Source: Lithobates sylvaticus (taxonomy: Eukaryota; Chordata; Amphibia; Anura; Ranidae). From it: a DNA stretch of 64,000 nucleotides. A program made the translations under genes and the position numbers. Below, in pieces: positions 1 through 11,311 of the stretch. Numbering within the stretch: position 1 is the first letter of the stretch; the number at the start of each line of letters is the position of its first letter. The stretch is taken from NCBI GenBank assembly GCA_028564925.1, contig CM053033.1, positions 84,179,468-84,243,467 of the forward strand, written 5' to 3'. Under the pieces are notes generated by a model. It worked only from the letters and a program-made list of their open reading frames with translations, was not told the DNA's origin and searched no databases.

Positions 1-1276
1 TTGGGGCAGGGGGGCGCCCTGTGGCCCCCCACCCAAAAGCATCTTGTCCCCATGTTGATGAGGACAAGGGCCTCTTCCCAACAACCCTGGCCGTTGGTTG
101 TCGGGATCTGCAGGCTTATCGGAATCCGGGAGTCCCCTTTAATAAAGGGGCCCCCCTAGATCCCAGCCCCCCACCCTATGTGAATGAGTATGGGGGTACA
201 TCGTACCCCTACCCATTCACCTGGGGGAAAAAAGTGTCTATAAAAAAAACACACACTAGACAGGTTTTTAAAGTAATATATTAGGCAGCTCCGGGGGTCT
301 TCTTCCGACTTCGGGGGTCTTTTCCACGCTTTCCAGTTCTTCTCCCGCTCTCCGTCCTCTTCTCCCTGTCTCTGGTTCTTCTCCGCGTTCTCTGGCCTTT
401 TCTGCCAGGCTCCTCCGCTATCTTCTTCTAGCTCTTTTACTAGCAGTGGCCCGGTCTTCTCCATCGTCATCTTCTTCCCTCTTCTGTTCTTCCGATGTTG
501 ACACGACGCGCTCTCCCACTGTAATGCCGTGTACGCGGTGCACAACGATTTATATAGGCATGGGGCATCATGCAACTTATGAAGTCACCGCCAGGGGCAT
601 GATGGGGCGTAGGGTGGGGGGCCGCGTATTAAAGGGGACTCCCTGATTTTGATAAGCCCACAGACCCCGACAACCAAGGCTAGGGTTGTCGGGAAGAGGC
701 CCTTGTCCTCATCAACATGGGGACAAGGTGCTTTGGGGTGGGGGCCCCCCTGCCCCAAAGCACCCACCTCCCATGTTGAGGGCATGTGGCCTGGTATGGT
801 TCAGGACGGCAGGGGGGGCACTCACTCGTCCCCACCCCTTTTCCTGACCAGCAGGGCTGCGTGCTCGGATAATGGTCTGGTATGGATTTTGGGGGGATCG
901 CCATGCCGTTTTTTCGGCGTAGGGGGTTCCTCCTTAGAATCTATATCAGACCAAAGGGCCTGGTATGCTCTTGGAGGGGGAACCCATGCCGTTTTTTTAT
1001 TTAAAATTTGGCGTGCAGTTCCCCCTCAAGATCATCAGCGCACAAGTTGCATGCCAAAGTCGGATCATGCAAGACAGCAATTCAACTTCAATGATAGTCA
1101 ATGGACTGAAGTAGGATCAAAGTCGGACCAAAGTATTATAGGGAGCATTTTCAAAGTCGCACCGACTTGTGTCGGACAAGTTAAGATGGCTCCCATAGGG
1201 AAACATTGATTTTCACACGTCATGCGACATGAGCTACCTATGTCGGAGCATTTGTTGCACTAGTGTGAACCCGGCC
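1..1276. mobile_element. Palindromic outward-promoter element, partial (left end outside window)
   Basis: This shares long blocks with the elements at 10220-12530 and 13157-14472: the CCCCATGTTGATGAGGACAA block, the stretch ending in CCTACCCATTCACCT, and the CTCCGGGGGTCTTCTTCC block. A minus-strand TATA box lies near 546-556. The right end reads GTGTGAACCCGGCC followed by TAA, a TWA-type target. The right arm diverges from the left and has different ends from the other copies, so this is an older or separate subfamily. It directly abuts a Tc1 copy. Confidence 0.6.
156..575 (-). CDS. Putative small basic ORF of the palindromic element
   Basis: A 139-codon minus-strand frame whose first ATG lies upstream of the TATA box, so an mRNA would more likely begin translation at the in-frame MTMEKTG methionine near 473, giving about 105 residues. 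The segment QHRKNRRGKK resembles QHRKKKNKKK in the minus-strand frame at 10919-11311, and LLVKELEEDSGG resembles PLVKELGKRAEESGG there. The same frame being readable in two diverged copies is mild evidence for coding. The alternative is noncoding RNA with shared ancestry only. No known domain is recognised. The C-terminal part runs into AT-rich sequence where the related copy has its poly(A) signal. Confidence 0.25.
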   Translation of the reverse strand: MHDAPCLYKSLCTAYTALQWESASCQHRKNRRGKKMTMEKTGPLLVKELEEDSGGAWQKRPENAEKNQRQGEEDGEREKNWKAWKRPPKSEEDPRSCLIYYFKNLSSVCFFYRHFFPPGEWVGVRCTPILIHIGWGAGI

Positions 1277-2153
1277 TAAAGGAATTGCTCCTAATCTCAG
1301 CTTGTTACCTGTATAAAAGACACCTGTCCACAGAAGCAATCGGATTCCAATCTCTGCACCATGGCCAAGACCAAAGAGCTGTCTAAGGATGTCAGGGACA
1401 AGATTGTAGACCTACACAAGGCTGGAATAGGCTACAAGACCATCGCCAAGCAGCTTGGTGAGAGGGTAACAACAGTTGGTGCGATTAATCGCAAATGGAA
1501 GAAACAGAAAATAACTGTCACTCTCCCTCAGTCTGGGGCTCCATGCAAGATCTCACCTCTTTGGGTTTCAATGATCATGAGAATAGTGAGGAATCAGCTC
1601 AGAACTACACAGGAGAATCTTGTCAATGATCTCAAGGCAGCTGGGACCATAGTCACCAAGAAAACAATTGGTAACACGCTACGTTGTGAAGGACTGAAAT
1701 CCTGCAGCGCCTGCAATGTCCCTCTGCTTAACAAAGCACAAGTACAGGCCCATCTGAAGTTTGCTAATGAACATCTGAATGATTCAGAGGAGAACTGGGT
1801 GAAAGTATTGTGGTTAGATGAGACTAAAATCAAACTCTTTGGCATCAACTCAACTTGCTGTGTTTGGAGGAGGAGAAATGCTGCCTATGACCCCAAGAAC
1901 ACCATCCCCACTGTCAAACCTGGAGGTGAAAACATGCTTTGGTGGTGTTTTTCGGCTGAGGGGAGAAGACAACTTCACTGCATCAGAGGGACAATGGACG
2001 GGGCCATGTACCTTGAAATCTTGGGTGAGAACCTCCTTCCATAAGCCAGGGCATTGAAAATGGGTCGTGGATGGGTATTCCAGCATGACAATGACCCAAA
2101 ACACACGACCAAGGCAACAAAGGAGTTGCTCAAGAAGAGGCACATTGAAATGA

Positions 2154-2512
2154 TTGTAAAGGCTTGTTTTTTTTTTTTTTTAAATAACAAACATGTTATA
2201 CTTACCTTCTCTGTGCAGTTGGTTTTGCACAGGGCAGCCTGGATCCTCCTCTTCTCGGGTCCCTCTTTGCTGCTCCTAGTCCCTCCCTCCTTTGAGTGCC
2301 CCCTCAGCCAGCTGCCCCAACCTGGCCCCGCCCTCTTTCTCCCCCGATTGGCTGACTGACTTTGATTGACAGCGGGGGGAGCCAATGGCGCTGCTGCTCT
2401 GTCTCAGCTAATCAGGAGCAGTGTACTGGATAGCTGAGGGCATCGTGGACATTGCTGAAGAGAGAAGGAGATCATAGAATGCATTAAGATATGAAACCTT
2501 CTGCCTTTACAA
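2154..2512. mobile_element. Small inverted-repeat MITE (TTGTAAAGG ends) inside Tc1
   Basis: Starts TTGTAAAGG and ends CCTTTACAA, with a shared internal block (ACAAACATGTTATACTTACC) that recurs in the opposite orientation at 58780-58800 and 60430-60450. It interrupts the transposase between the second Asp and the Glu block. The target duplication is not clear, and a short stretch of Tc1 coding sequence is missing at the site. Confidence 0.7.
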
Positions 2513-2675
2513 CTCCCATACCTTAATCCCATAGAAAATATGTGGAGGGAGCTGAAGGTTCGAGTTACCAAATGTCAGCCTCAAAACCTTAATGACTTGC
2601 AGAGGATCTGCAAAGAGGAGTGGGACAAAATCCCTCCTGAGTTGTGTGCAAACCTGGTGGCCAACTACAAGAAAC

Positions 2676-3462
2676 TAGGACTGTTACTGATTAAAATTTT
2701 CGTGTTCGATTAATCGATTTTTTTTTTATCGATTAATCGACTAATTTCGATTAATTATAACGTACGTGCAGATCCAACTACTTTTAGCTAATCTCCTTGC
2801 ATTGCAACTCTGCATTAGTCAGTGGTAAATGTGGTATACCCTATATGCAATCACCCGACATTAGTTCGTTTCCACAATCCATGACTTAACTTCACAGTTC
2901 ACACAAATACGTTTTAAATTGTAGCACTGACGTAAGTCATTTTTTTCCCACAGTAGCGTGACAATCCCTACACCTCCGGTCTAACTAATCACGCTCACCT
3001 TATGGCATGGACCCCTGTGCAAACAGGTGGTCATGCAAGCGGGTATCAAAAGGGTTAACACGGACCATAAACTTCTCTCACGTCTCCTTAGATCTTAGCA
3101 AGGACACCAGGTCATGGGTAGAAAGAAAAGATCTAAGTGCTCACCGCTTAAGTATAAGATTTAATTTTTGTGTTCAAACTACTCACATAAAGATGATAAA
3201 AACACAGCATGTAAAGCCGACAATCGTGTTAGTTCTGTAGGGCAGCAGCGGGTGACGTCATGCGTAGCTCCTCCCCCCGTACGCGTTACGTACAATCAGA
3301 ACTTCTAAGTCACTGGACGGGAGTGACATCCCCAGATCTCCGACGGAACTCCCTGAAGACCTGTAAGCCGGCGGAGAGGTGAGTACCCATCAAAAGAATT
3401 TTGATCGATCAAAAAAAATTAACAATTAATCGAGGAATTAGTCTTTAATTTCCACAGCCCTA
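2676..3462. mobile_element. hAT-type nonautonomous element inserted in Tc1
   Basis: The ends are inverted: TAGGACTGTTACTGATTAAA at the left, and TAGGGCTGTGG read inward from the right. The flanking 8-mers CAAGAAAC (2668-2675) and TAAGAAAC (3463-3470) match at 7 of 8 positions, the 8-bp duplication typical of hAT. The ends are rich in ATTAATCGAT. No transposase is seen inside. Confidence 0.85.
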
Positions 3463-3732
3463 TAAGAAACGTCTGACCTCTGTGATTGCCAACAAGGGTT
3501 TTGCCAAGTACTAAGTCATGTTTAGCGAAGGGGTCAAATACTTTTTTTTCACTCATTAAAATGCAAATCAAATTTATAACTTTTTTGAAATGCGTTTTTC
3601 TAGATATTTTTGTTGTTATTCTGTCTCTCACTGTTAAAATAAACCTACCATTAAAATTATAGACTGATCATTTCTTTGTCAGTGGGCAAACGTAGAAAAT
3701 CAACAGGGGATCAAATACTTTTCCCCTCACTG

Positions 3733-4863
3733 TATGCGTTTCTGTCCTGGTGACAAAATGCTTATTACTTGACGGGTATCACAAGTACAGAAACTGAAGA
3801 AATTAGTTTTTTTCTGGACTCCCATTAAAAAAGTTAACAGAAATTTTAATTCTTCGCCACCACAAACTAAAATAAACAGCCAGAGATAAGCTTTACACAT
3901 TATTACAACTGTTTTGAAAAAGTAATATTTAGTGTCTAAGAAATGCATTGCATTTTGTGAATTGTCGGATGATCCTGTACGGCGTGCCAACAATTTGGCA
4001 CAATTGTTTCAAATATTTGACCTAATTCATTAGCTGGGAGCCAGGTGGCACCCGCGATGTGCACATGTCTTGCAGGCTGTTTTTGTGTACGCTGCCATAT
4101 TGGAGTAATCTCTCAGCACAAGCGGATGGCAAGGAGGGCGGCAGTTGTCTGGCTCCCATCTTGTTTTTCTGTTCTGCTACTTTGATGATTATTTCTGTCA
4201 TTGTCTTCTAGTTTATTTGCTTGTAATCTACAGATAACAAGTTAAATATTAAATCTTGCTCTTTTCTACATCTGCTATTTAATTAAAGCTCGACTCTTGG
4301 AAACAGCTAAATACTCAGTTGAAAAACATATATGTGTGAACTATTTTACCTATCCAAAATTGTTTAATTATCTTCATCTTCAGGCACCACGGTAGGGCAG
4401 CTAGACTGGACTGGACTAGACTGGTGACCATAACTTGGTTGGTATGGTGTAGGTGGCTAAAAGAACCATAACAAATAATGAAACTGTGCAGCCTGGCCAC
4501 CTGCTTTATAGCAGCTAATGAAACTGTGCGGCCTGGCCACCAGTGTTCTAGAAACCAGTGACCCTGCCACTTGTGTGCCACTAATGACCGATGAAGTCTG
4601 CTTCCTGTGCTGCTTCATCCAGAGTAGGGGCACCTTAATACAGGAGGTTTGTTACTGGCCAGATCACCAAGGCAAAACAGAAGGAAAAAGGCCTAAAAAA
4701 AAGAAATGTAATGCATCCACTACATCTAATGATTGCTAAACTGCAATATATTACACTTTTGGTTTGGGGTTTTATTCAGACAGTCTCTGTTTTGGTAAAT
4801 TATTGTTTTCATAGGGTAAGATAGCATTGTATTGAGCAAGCCATTCTTCTAAGGTAGGAGGTG
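3733..4863. other. No gene recognised; AT-rich unique sequence with a short duplication
   Basis: No coding pattern or known repeat was recognised. The 25-bp block TAATGAAACTGTGC...GGCCAC occurs at 4476-4500 and again at 4516-4540, a two-unit local duplication. The rest looks like ordinary intergenic or intronic DNA. Confidence 0.5.
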
Positions 4864-4871
4864 AAGGGGAT

Positions 4872-5641
4872 CAGTGGCGGCTGGTGCTCCAAATTTTTTT
4901 TTGGGGGGGGGGGGGGGGGGGGGCGCAAACTGAAAAATTCAGAAAAAAAACATCAATTGCAGCCTCACTGTGCCCATTAATTGCAGCCACTGTGCCCATC
5001 AAATGCAGCTACTGTGCTCAAATGCTGCCACTGTACCCAAATGCTGCCACTGTGCCCATCAAATACCAGCACTGTGCCCCATCAAATGCCGCCACTGTGC
5101 CCATCAAATACCACCACTGTGTCCATCAAATGCTACCACTGTGCTCAAATACCACTACTATGCCCATCAAATACCACCACTGTGCCCATCAAATGCCGCC
5201 ACTGTGCGTTTCAAAAGTTAACACTGTGACCCCCCCGCCGGCTCGCCATCTGCCTGGCACTTACCCTGTCTCGGTGGGGCAGTGGGTGGCGGCGCCAAGC
5301 TGTGTCCTCCAAGAGTCTCCTCCCCTCTTCCTAATAGGCGTCGAATCATAGCGCCTGTCATTTCAGCCAATCAGGTGACAGGTAACACACCCGCGCTTCC
5401 TGATTGGCGGAGAGGCGGTTCTCATTTTAGAAGAGTAAATATTCGCTCGCAGTTCACTCTAATCAGGTGCTTAAAAAATACACCCCTGCCACTAAAATTC
5501 AGGGGCCAGACGCCTGAATGGGGGGTGGAGGCGGCCGCCATAGATAGATTCATGCAATGCATGAATCTATCTATTATTCATATAGGGGTGGCTGGAGAGA
5601 GGGGGCGGTGCCGTGCGCCTTTAATGGACGCACCGCCACTG
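4872..5641. mobile_element. hAT-type nonautonomous element carrying a minisatellite
   Basis: The left end is CAGTGGCGGCTGGTG and the right end CACCGCCACTG. It is flanked by a perfect 8-bp duplication AAGGGGAT (4864-4871 and 5642-5649). A G-run follows the left end, then the ATCAAATGC tandem array, then a block around TGCATGAATCTATCTAT near the right end. Related copies lie at 23609-24486 and, truncated and inverted, at 21345-22000. Confidence 0.92.
4970..5216 (+). repeat. Minisatellite, unit about 21-24 bp (CACTGTGCCCATCAAATGC)
   Basis: Roughly eleven diverged copies of a unit combining CACTGTGCCC, ATCAAATGC or ATACC, and (A/T)GC(T/C)AC. It lies wholly within the hAT-type element at 4872-5641. 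Frames across it are artefacts of the repeat. Confidence 0.9.
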
Positions 5642-5649
5642 AAGGGGAT

Positions 5650-8248
5650 AATCATTTTAGGACAATCAGATTCCTAGTCAAAAAGAGCAACCTAGTTACT
5701 GGGACTATAAGGCAGCCATATTCGATTGGAATCACAACCAGTTCAGCAGTAACTGGCTGAGATCCAAACCATTAATGGGCAGGCTGAATGTACCAAGGTG
5801 ATCGCATAACTTGGGTACAACCAGCCTGCCGGATTAGCTTCTGATTATCGCAAGCGGCTGCTATAGCCACTAGTGATAATCAGTGTCATCTCCCGGCAGG
5901 GATGGCTTCCTCCGCCTGCCCCTGCCAGGAGCAGACAATTGCTCTTCAGGAGGGATTCTCCTGTCAGCACTGTCTGTGTTGATGAGGGAATCATGCAAAT
6001 TTCTTTCCTGTAGCCCATGGTTGCAGGAAAGAAATTTGCACAGTCTATGGGCTGCCTAACTTCTTGTTGGTAGGCTTCCTCATCTATCACCCCCAATAGA
6101 CACTGAACTGGGTCCATGGTTGGTAAATGCCATGTATAACACCCACTATAGATTGCCAATATCAAAAAAGTTTGGGGCACTTCCATAGCACTGACACTGG
6201 CACAGACACAATGTATTTTACCCCAGAGAAAGTGTGTAGATTTTCTAAAGTGATAATGGGCTTAAGACGTAGTACTCGTGTAGTCCAACTACAAATTTCA
6301 GTATGTGCAATAATCTTAAAAAAAGACTTGTAATATATTCACTTTTGACTTTTGTCTCCTTTTCTGCAGTTACACCAGGTCCTCTTCACGCATGACTCTT
6401 TCCCCACTTAATGTGAACACAGTGCGAAGAGACCGCACGAGAGATTACCGAAAACCAGGGAGAATTTGTAGGAAAGCCTAAACCACGTCAATAGAAATAT
6501 TTGATCGATTTGTTGAGCCTTGTCCCAGTTTTCTGTTTGGCCTGCAGATGTGACACCAGAGCGGGTTCTGTGCCCAGAAGCCATTATGGATGTGGAGAAA
6601 TTGGTATGGGACAGTGCAGAACGTGGACCGGTTTTGTGAAGTATTGGGGCACTATACTGTGAGCCAAGACAAAATATATATGAAAAATGAGACTTGTGAT
6701 TTCTCCAGAGCCTACAATACCAACTCAATAAGAATTGGCAAGATGAATGTCTTAGTGACATTGCTAGGCCCTATTGGCTAAAGATTTATTTATTGGCTTC
6801 TTTATTTATTGTCATGTTCAGTAAATATGCTTTAATAAGACAACTTTTTTGAAAGACATTTGTAGTATATGTGCCATATATTCCAAGATAGGTGCTTTTT
6901 AGTCATGTTGTGGGGTCTGCAATGGTTTTAACAGAGCTCTGTTAAAATGTAACTGACACATCCATGTGAAATTGTCCACGTTGGCCATGTCTTTTGATTC
7001 ATGTGAAGAAAGACCTGTTTACATTGTTCATAAAATGTATGCAATTTCGCTTCTATTTCCTAATACTGAACCAAGAACATAAACATGTGGATCTGATTAA
7101 TTGCCGTGGCAGCAATTCCAATTTTTCTTTATTTCTTCAAATTCTGTCACACAATTTGAACTACCATGTTCTCTTCAGACAATTCATCCAGTAATTGACT
7201 TTCTCACAGGTTGTTCAGCGAGGGTGCTGGCTGCATGGTCGGGTTTACTGAGGTAAATCACACGTGAAATGTGATTATATAAAATAGACTGCAAAACAAA
7301 TAAATCTCATCGACAATTGTTTCCAAACAAATGGTAATGGATATTAAAATAAACTTACTTATGTTTAACCGTTTTTGTTGGGTTAAGGAAGACTGCGAAC
7401 CAGTAGATGCTAAAGAACGACATGTCCAAGTATGGGTGTTAATGTTTTGGAGAGGACGGCATACTAGGCAGTTTTTTCAACTGCCCAAAAAATAAAATGG
7501 TCAAATGAACTCCTAACAATAAAAGGATCAATTTTTGCCAGTGGTGTTTTTTTTTGGGTACTGATAGAAATCACTCTCTCCTATTCCAGCTGTTCTTTGC
7601 CTGATTGATTTTCCTGATTTGCCTGATTGTGCTACCATCTCAAGTATGTTGTGCATTCATAGATCCAGGTAAGAAATCCTTGGCTGATTACCATTGCTCA
7701 GTCATCTCTTCCCTTCATTAACTAAAACTATTAGCTTAGCTAAGCCGAGCCTGCAAGTCCATGAACCCTGCTTCTCGGTCCTTAGCTTGTTCCTGGCAGC
7801 CTCAGCTTTGGAGCATGTTCAGCCCAAATTAGTTTTTAGGTATGGAGATAAAATAGCATCCAGTAGAGTCTGTTTACACCAACATGGTGTGTTGCATTGA
7901 GCTCTCCTGCAGACTGTTTTGTGTGAATTGACAATGGCACACGAGCGAAGCAGGAGTTTCCTGCACAGGGATCTCATCCCTGTGATGGTATTTATTGTGC
8001 AGGAAGGTTGTTGATCTTTGGAACAGAAGATCCAAGCCCGGGAAGGGGTGAGTAGGCAAACAAGGGGTTAGGTTTCCATATGGAATGGTTGGTGTGAGGG
8101 TTACTGGAAGAGACCTGCTTCAAGCTTCTGTTACATTCCCATTGACTAGAACACAAACATAAGCTCTTTGACATAGGCCTTTACAGAGTGTTATAGTGTG
8201 AGTATTGGGGGAAGGGTGTGAGTGTTACATGGAGAACTAGTGTGAGAG
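5650..8248. other. No confident gene; dispersed unique sequence
   Basis: No repeat ends or full genes were identified. Acceptor-like sites occur at 6356-6368 (CTCCTTTTCTGCAG) and near 6530-6545 (TTTGGCCTGCAG), each followed by a short open frame (about 35 and 29 codons). These are too short and unmatched to call exons. The sequence from about 6770 to 7400 is AT-rich. Confidence 0.4.
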
Positions 8249-8251
8249 TAA

Positions 8252-8600
8252 AGCCAGGTACACACTAAAAGTTCTAACAGCGGGTTGCACGAAAAAAACT
8301 GACAGCTCCGGTCAGAGCCACTGTACTAACCATGCAAGGTTAGTTCAGCAATCTCCCCCTCTAAGCTGTTGTGTTCTGACAGGGAGGCGGAACACTCTGA
8401 TCTGATCAGCGCTCTCTGCCATTGGCTGAGAGTGTGGATCAGGAGTCAGTCAAATGCTGGTTTTCCAGTATGCACGTCCAACAGAAGCTGGCCAAACAGA
8501 GGGATTCTGTCGGATAAACCAACACACACGAGCCAAATGTTGGCTGTTTTTTCTTTCCACCGTCCGTTGTTTCCCGGCATTCAGCCTGTGTATACCTGGC
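8252..8600. mobile_element. TWA-flanked inverted-repeat MITE (AGCCAGGTACACAC ends)
   Basis: The left end AGCCAGGTACACAC pairs with the right end GTGTATACCTGGC. It is flanked by TAA (8249-8251) and TTA (8601-8603), a PIF/Harbinger-like target. No coding capacity. Confidence 0.75.
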
Positions 8601-8821
8601 TTAAGTGTTATAGAAAAGGCCAACAAGGTAGGATGGAGGAATCTCCCCCACAGGGACATTGGCCTCTGACAGCGGGACCCTCCACTGTCAGAATAGACTG
8701 ATCATCAGCTACAGTCGCTGTTAAAAAAGAAAAAAGTTTTCCAGCAAGTCCTTGCAAGAGAAGTTGATCAAAGAAGAATTTTTTTATGATGCAGAAGCAG
8801 TCATACAGTCACTGATGAAAT

Positions 8822-9262
8822 AAAAAAATAGAAGAGCGCCTCTGAATTAAAGTGTTTTAATCAGTAATAAAATAATTTATAGACACTTACATGTCAATAA
8901 GTACAATGATGCTCAACACTGGTCAGCATTAGCAAGGGAATGTTGCATATTTCCAGATTAAAAATCCATGCTGCGAGAGCCTCAGGGGAGCCGGGTAGGA
9001 AACACGCTGTGTCCTATAGAGGAAAGTAGCGAGCAGCTCGTGGAAACAGCGTGTGACGTCAGCACTTGCAGGGGGAACACAACGCATTTCATAGCATGCG
9101 CAAAGTCCGTAAGGTGAATGCACGCTCCTTTCTCAAGTGTAGTACACATTCCCTTGCTAATGCCGACCCGTGTTGAGCATCATTGTACTTTTTGTAAGTG
9201 TCTATGAATTTTTTTTATATTACTGATTAAAACACTTTAACTCAGAGGTGCTCTTCTATTTT
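8822..9262. mobile_element. Inverted-repeat element (AATAGAAGAGC ends)
   Basis: About 110 bp at each end are inverted copies: AATAGAAGAGCGCCTCTGA and AGTGTTTTAATCAGTAATA at the left are mirrored at the right, as are the inner blocks TTGAGCATCATTGTACTT and ATTCCCTTGCTAATG. The centre is GC-richer. The superfamily is not assigned and the target duplication is unclear. Confidence 0.75.
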
Positions 9263-9471
9263 TGTTTTTTCTTTGTTGATCCGAGTTGGCTTCACTCCAG
9301 AGAAGAGCAGCCCTTTGTGATAGTGAACATTTCCTCCTGATTCATCACCTCAGCTTGTACATTCAAGCACTATTCACTGTGATTGGACATTCTCGCTATA
9401 TATTTAAAATCATTGTGGACTTTTTCTACTTTCATTATTGTTTTCTCATCATCATTATTATTTTCTATTAT

Positions 9472-9500
9472 TATATATATATATATATATATCTATATAT
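9472..9500. repeat. (TA)n microsatellite
   Basis: A short TA array with one interruption, in AT-rich sequence. Confidence 0.95.
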
Positions 9501-9566
9501 AATTTTATTTTAATTACTCCCATTAATATATTGCTCTCTAATGAATTGATTGTGAGACATTGGGGG

Positions 9567-9811
9567 TTATTTACAAAAGGCAAATCCACTTTGCACTGAA
9601 AGTGCACTTGGAAGTGCAGTTGCTCTAAATCTAAGGGGTAGATCTGAAATGAGTGGAAGCTCTGCTGATTTTATCATCCAATCATGTGCAAGCTAAAATG
9701 CTGTTTTTTATTTTCCTTGCATGTCCCCCTCGGATCTACAGCAGCTTTACTTCCAATTGTACTTTCAAGTGCACTTGCAGTGCAAAGTGGATTTTCCTTT
9801 AGTATTTAGCA
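9567..9811. mobile_element. Palindromic MITE (GGCAAATCCACTTTGCACTG ends)
   Basis: GGCAAATCCACTTTGCACTG at the left is mirrored by CAGTGCAAAGTGGATTTTCC at the right, with inner AAGTGCACTTG blocks also inverted. A small nonautonomous element of about 245 bp. Confidence 0.8.
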
Positions 9812-9899
9812 TCAGTGTTCCGAGCACCAGCATTTGTGTGTTTTTTTTATACAGTCACTGATGAACTGGGAGAATTTCCATTAATGTATGCTCTACTTG

Positions 9900-10108
9900 G
9901 GTCTGATGGCTAGTTTTAGGGTTACTGAAAAGGACTACGGTTTTTGGGAGGGTTAGTATTACACTAAGAGGTAGTTATAGGGTTACACAATGGGTTTGTG
10001 TTAAGATTATGGGGAGGGATATTGTTATGGTGGAAGGGTGGGTTGGGGTTACAGGAAGGGTAAAGGTTCCTGAAAATGTTATTGTGAGGATTTCAGGAAG
10101 AATTGGTG
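9900..10108 (+). repeat. Degenerate GGGTTA-type minisatellite
   Basis: Repeated variants of TTAGGGTTACAGGAAGGG with a loose 20-30 bp period, such as TTTTAGGGTTACTG, TATAGGGTTACAC and TTGGGGTTACAGG. It resembles the array at 13085-15850. Confidence 0.55.
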
Positions 10109-10918
10109 TTAAAGTGAAGTTCCACCCCCAAAAAAAAAAAAAATTATTAATGTGCTTAAAAAAAAAAAAATATTTTGAGAAAAAATTTTTTTTAGTCACC
10201 TCTAAATGCCTGTTCCTAAGGCCGCGTACACACGAAGGGACAATCCCGTGGGATTATCCTCTGGACTGAAGTCCAGCGGATAATCCCCTCGTGTGTAGGC
10301 GCCGGCGGATATTTTGGCGCCAAAGTTTTAAGTTTGGTTTTAAAATTATCCGCTGGACTTGGCAGTCCGGCGGACAATCCCGCCGTTAGTAGGCAAGTCC
10401 GCGGGACTTTTGAAATGAACGGACTTGCCGCTCATCGGCAAGTCCGTTCATTTAGCACGTGACTTCAGGTTACGTAGCTAGCGTAGGCAGTAAATGCCGC
10501 CGCGCTAGCTCCGTGACCTGGCATGGATTTTAAGGGACTCCCCACGCCGAAAAAACGGCGTGGGGGTTCCCCCCAAATCCATGTCAGACCCTCATCCGAG
10601 CACGCAGCCTGGCAGGCCAGGAAAGGGGTGGGGACGAACGAGCGCCCCCCCTCCTGAGCCGTACCAGGCCGCGTGCCCTCAACATGGGGGGTGCCCTGGG
10701 GAAAGGGGGGCCGTGCGGCCCCCCCACCCCAAAGCACCTTGTCCCCATGTTGATGAGGACAAGGGCCTCTTCCCGACAACCCTGGCCGTTGGTTGTCGGG
10801 GTCTGCGGGCGGGGGCTTATCGGAATCTGGGAGCCCCCTTTAATAAGGGGGCCCCCAGATACCGGCCCCCCACCCTATGTGAATGAGTATGGGGTACGAT
10901 GTACCCCTACCCATTCAC

Positions 10919-11311
10919 CTAAGGTGTAAAATGTAAAGTACAAAAACACACACACTTTTGAAAAAATATTTTATTGCACTGCTCCGGGGGTCTTCTTCCG
11001 TCTTGGGGGTCTTCTCGCCGGACTCCTCCGCTCTCTTCTGCTCTTTTACCTAGCTCTTTCACGAGCGGAGGAGTCCGGCTACCTTCTTTGTCGTCGCCGC
11101 TGTCGTCTGGGGGTCTCGATTCGCCTTCGGGGGTCTTCCGGGGTCTTCTGGGGGTCTCTTCTGTTCTTGCGGCGGTCGTCGTCTTCCGCGCCGCCGGCGC
11201 CGCCTTCTTCTTCTTGTCCTTCTTCTTGTTCTTCTTCTTCCGATGTTGACCCGACGCTCTCTCTGCCCGGAATGCCTGTGCCGCGCTGCGCTGGGACTTA
11301 TATAGGGACAT
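10919..11311 (-). CDS. Putative basic ORF, left arm of palindrome
   Basis: A 130-codon frame reading outward. It contains a Lys/Arg-rich stretch (QHRKKKNKKKDKKKKA), a Thr/Ala/Arg segment, then PPLVKELGKRAEESGG and PPEQCNKIFFQK, where it crosses the AATAAA signal. The first ATG lies at or just before the TATA box, so a transcript starting about 30 bp downstream would lack it, and no other in-frame ATG is evident before the basic stretch. This argues against simple translation. If made, it would be a small, highly basic, probably nucleic-acid-binding protein. No domain family is recognised. Confidence 0.25.
   Translation of the reverse strand: MSLYKSQRSAAQAFRAERASGQHRKKKNKKKDKKKKAAPAARKTTTAARTEETPRRPRKTPEGESRPPDDSGDDKEGSRTPPLVKELGKRAEESGGVRREDPQDGRRPPEQCNKIFFQKCVCFCTLHFTP
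10970..10975 (-). terminator. Poly(A) signal, left unit
   Basis: AATAAA on the minus strand, followed outward by a TGTGTGTG-rich stretch, the usual order for a cleavage and polyadenylation site. Confidence 0.6.
11297..11305 (-). promoter_or_regulatory. TATA box of left outward unit
   Basis: CTATATAAG on the minus strand, about 75 bp left of the palindrome centre, next to GC-rich repeated TGACATG and CCGCCCCC blocks. Confidence 0.65.

Larger units (their letters stand above)
1361..3514 (+). pseudogene. Tc1-type transposase pseudogene (DDE family)
   Basis: This would encode a Tc1 transposase, which cuts and pastes the element at TA dinucleotides. The start ATGGCCAAGACC is the family start. 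Codons 1-227 are open: paired helix-turn-helix DNA-binding region (about residues 8-110), then the first catalytic Asp at residue 153 (LWLDETK). A TAA stop follows LGENLLP at 2042-2044, where the family normally continues with Ser. The frame then gives [10 protein letters not shown] (second Asp, near 2080) and, after the insert, [12 protein letters not shown] (catalytic Glu codon at 2534-2536). The C-terminus (VIANKGFAKY then TAA) ends at 3514. One stop plus two insertions make it nonfunctional. Family identity is secure from the three DDE blocks. Confidence 0.9.
1280..3732 (+). mobile_element. Tc1/mariner element (CAGTGAGG-type ends), 5' end lost, split by two insertions
   Basis: The right end reads CCCCTCACTG followed by TA, the Tc1 target. 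The left terminal repeat is absent: recognisable Tc1 leader sequence begins directly at the end of the palindromic element. Insertions occupy 2154-2512 and 2676-3462. Without them the copy would be about 1.3 kb, slightly short of a full element. The subterminal right end (ATCAAATACTTTTCCCC) is the usual kind for this group. Confidence 0.9.

Noticed and set aside
4970-5216. Regularly spaced repeats resembling a CRISPR array
   Set aside because: There are no unique spacers; the whole unit is repeated with drift, and the host is a vertebrate.
4884-5351. Frames encoding Cys/His/Pro-rich repeats (also 21645-22145 and 23692-24012)
   Set aside because: All follow the minisatellite unit; three frames are open at once, so this is an artefact of a stop-poor repeat and not a zinc-finger-like gene.
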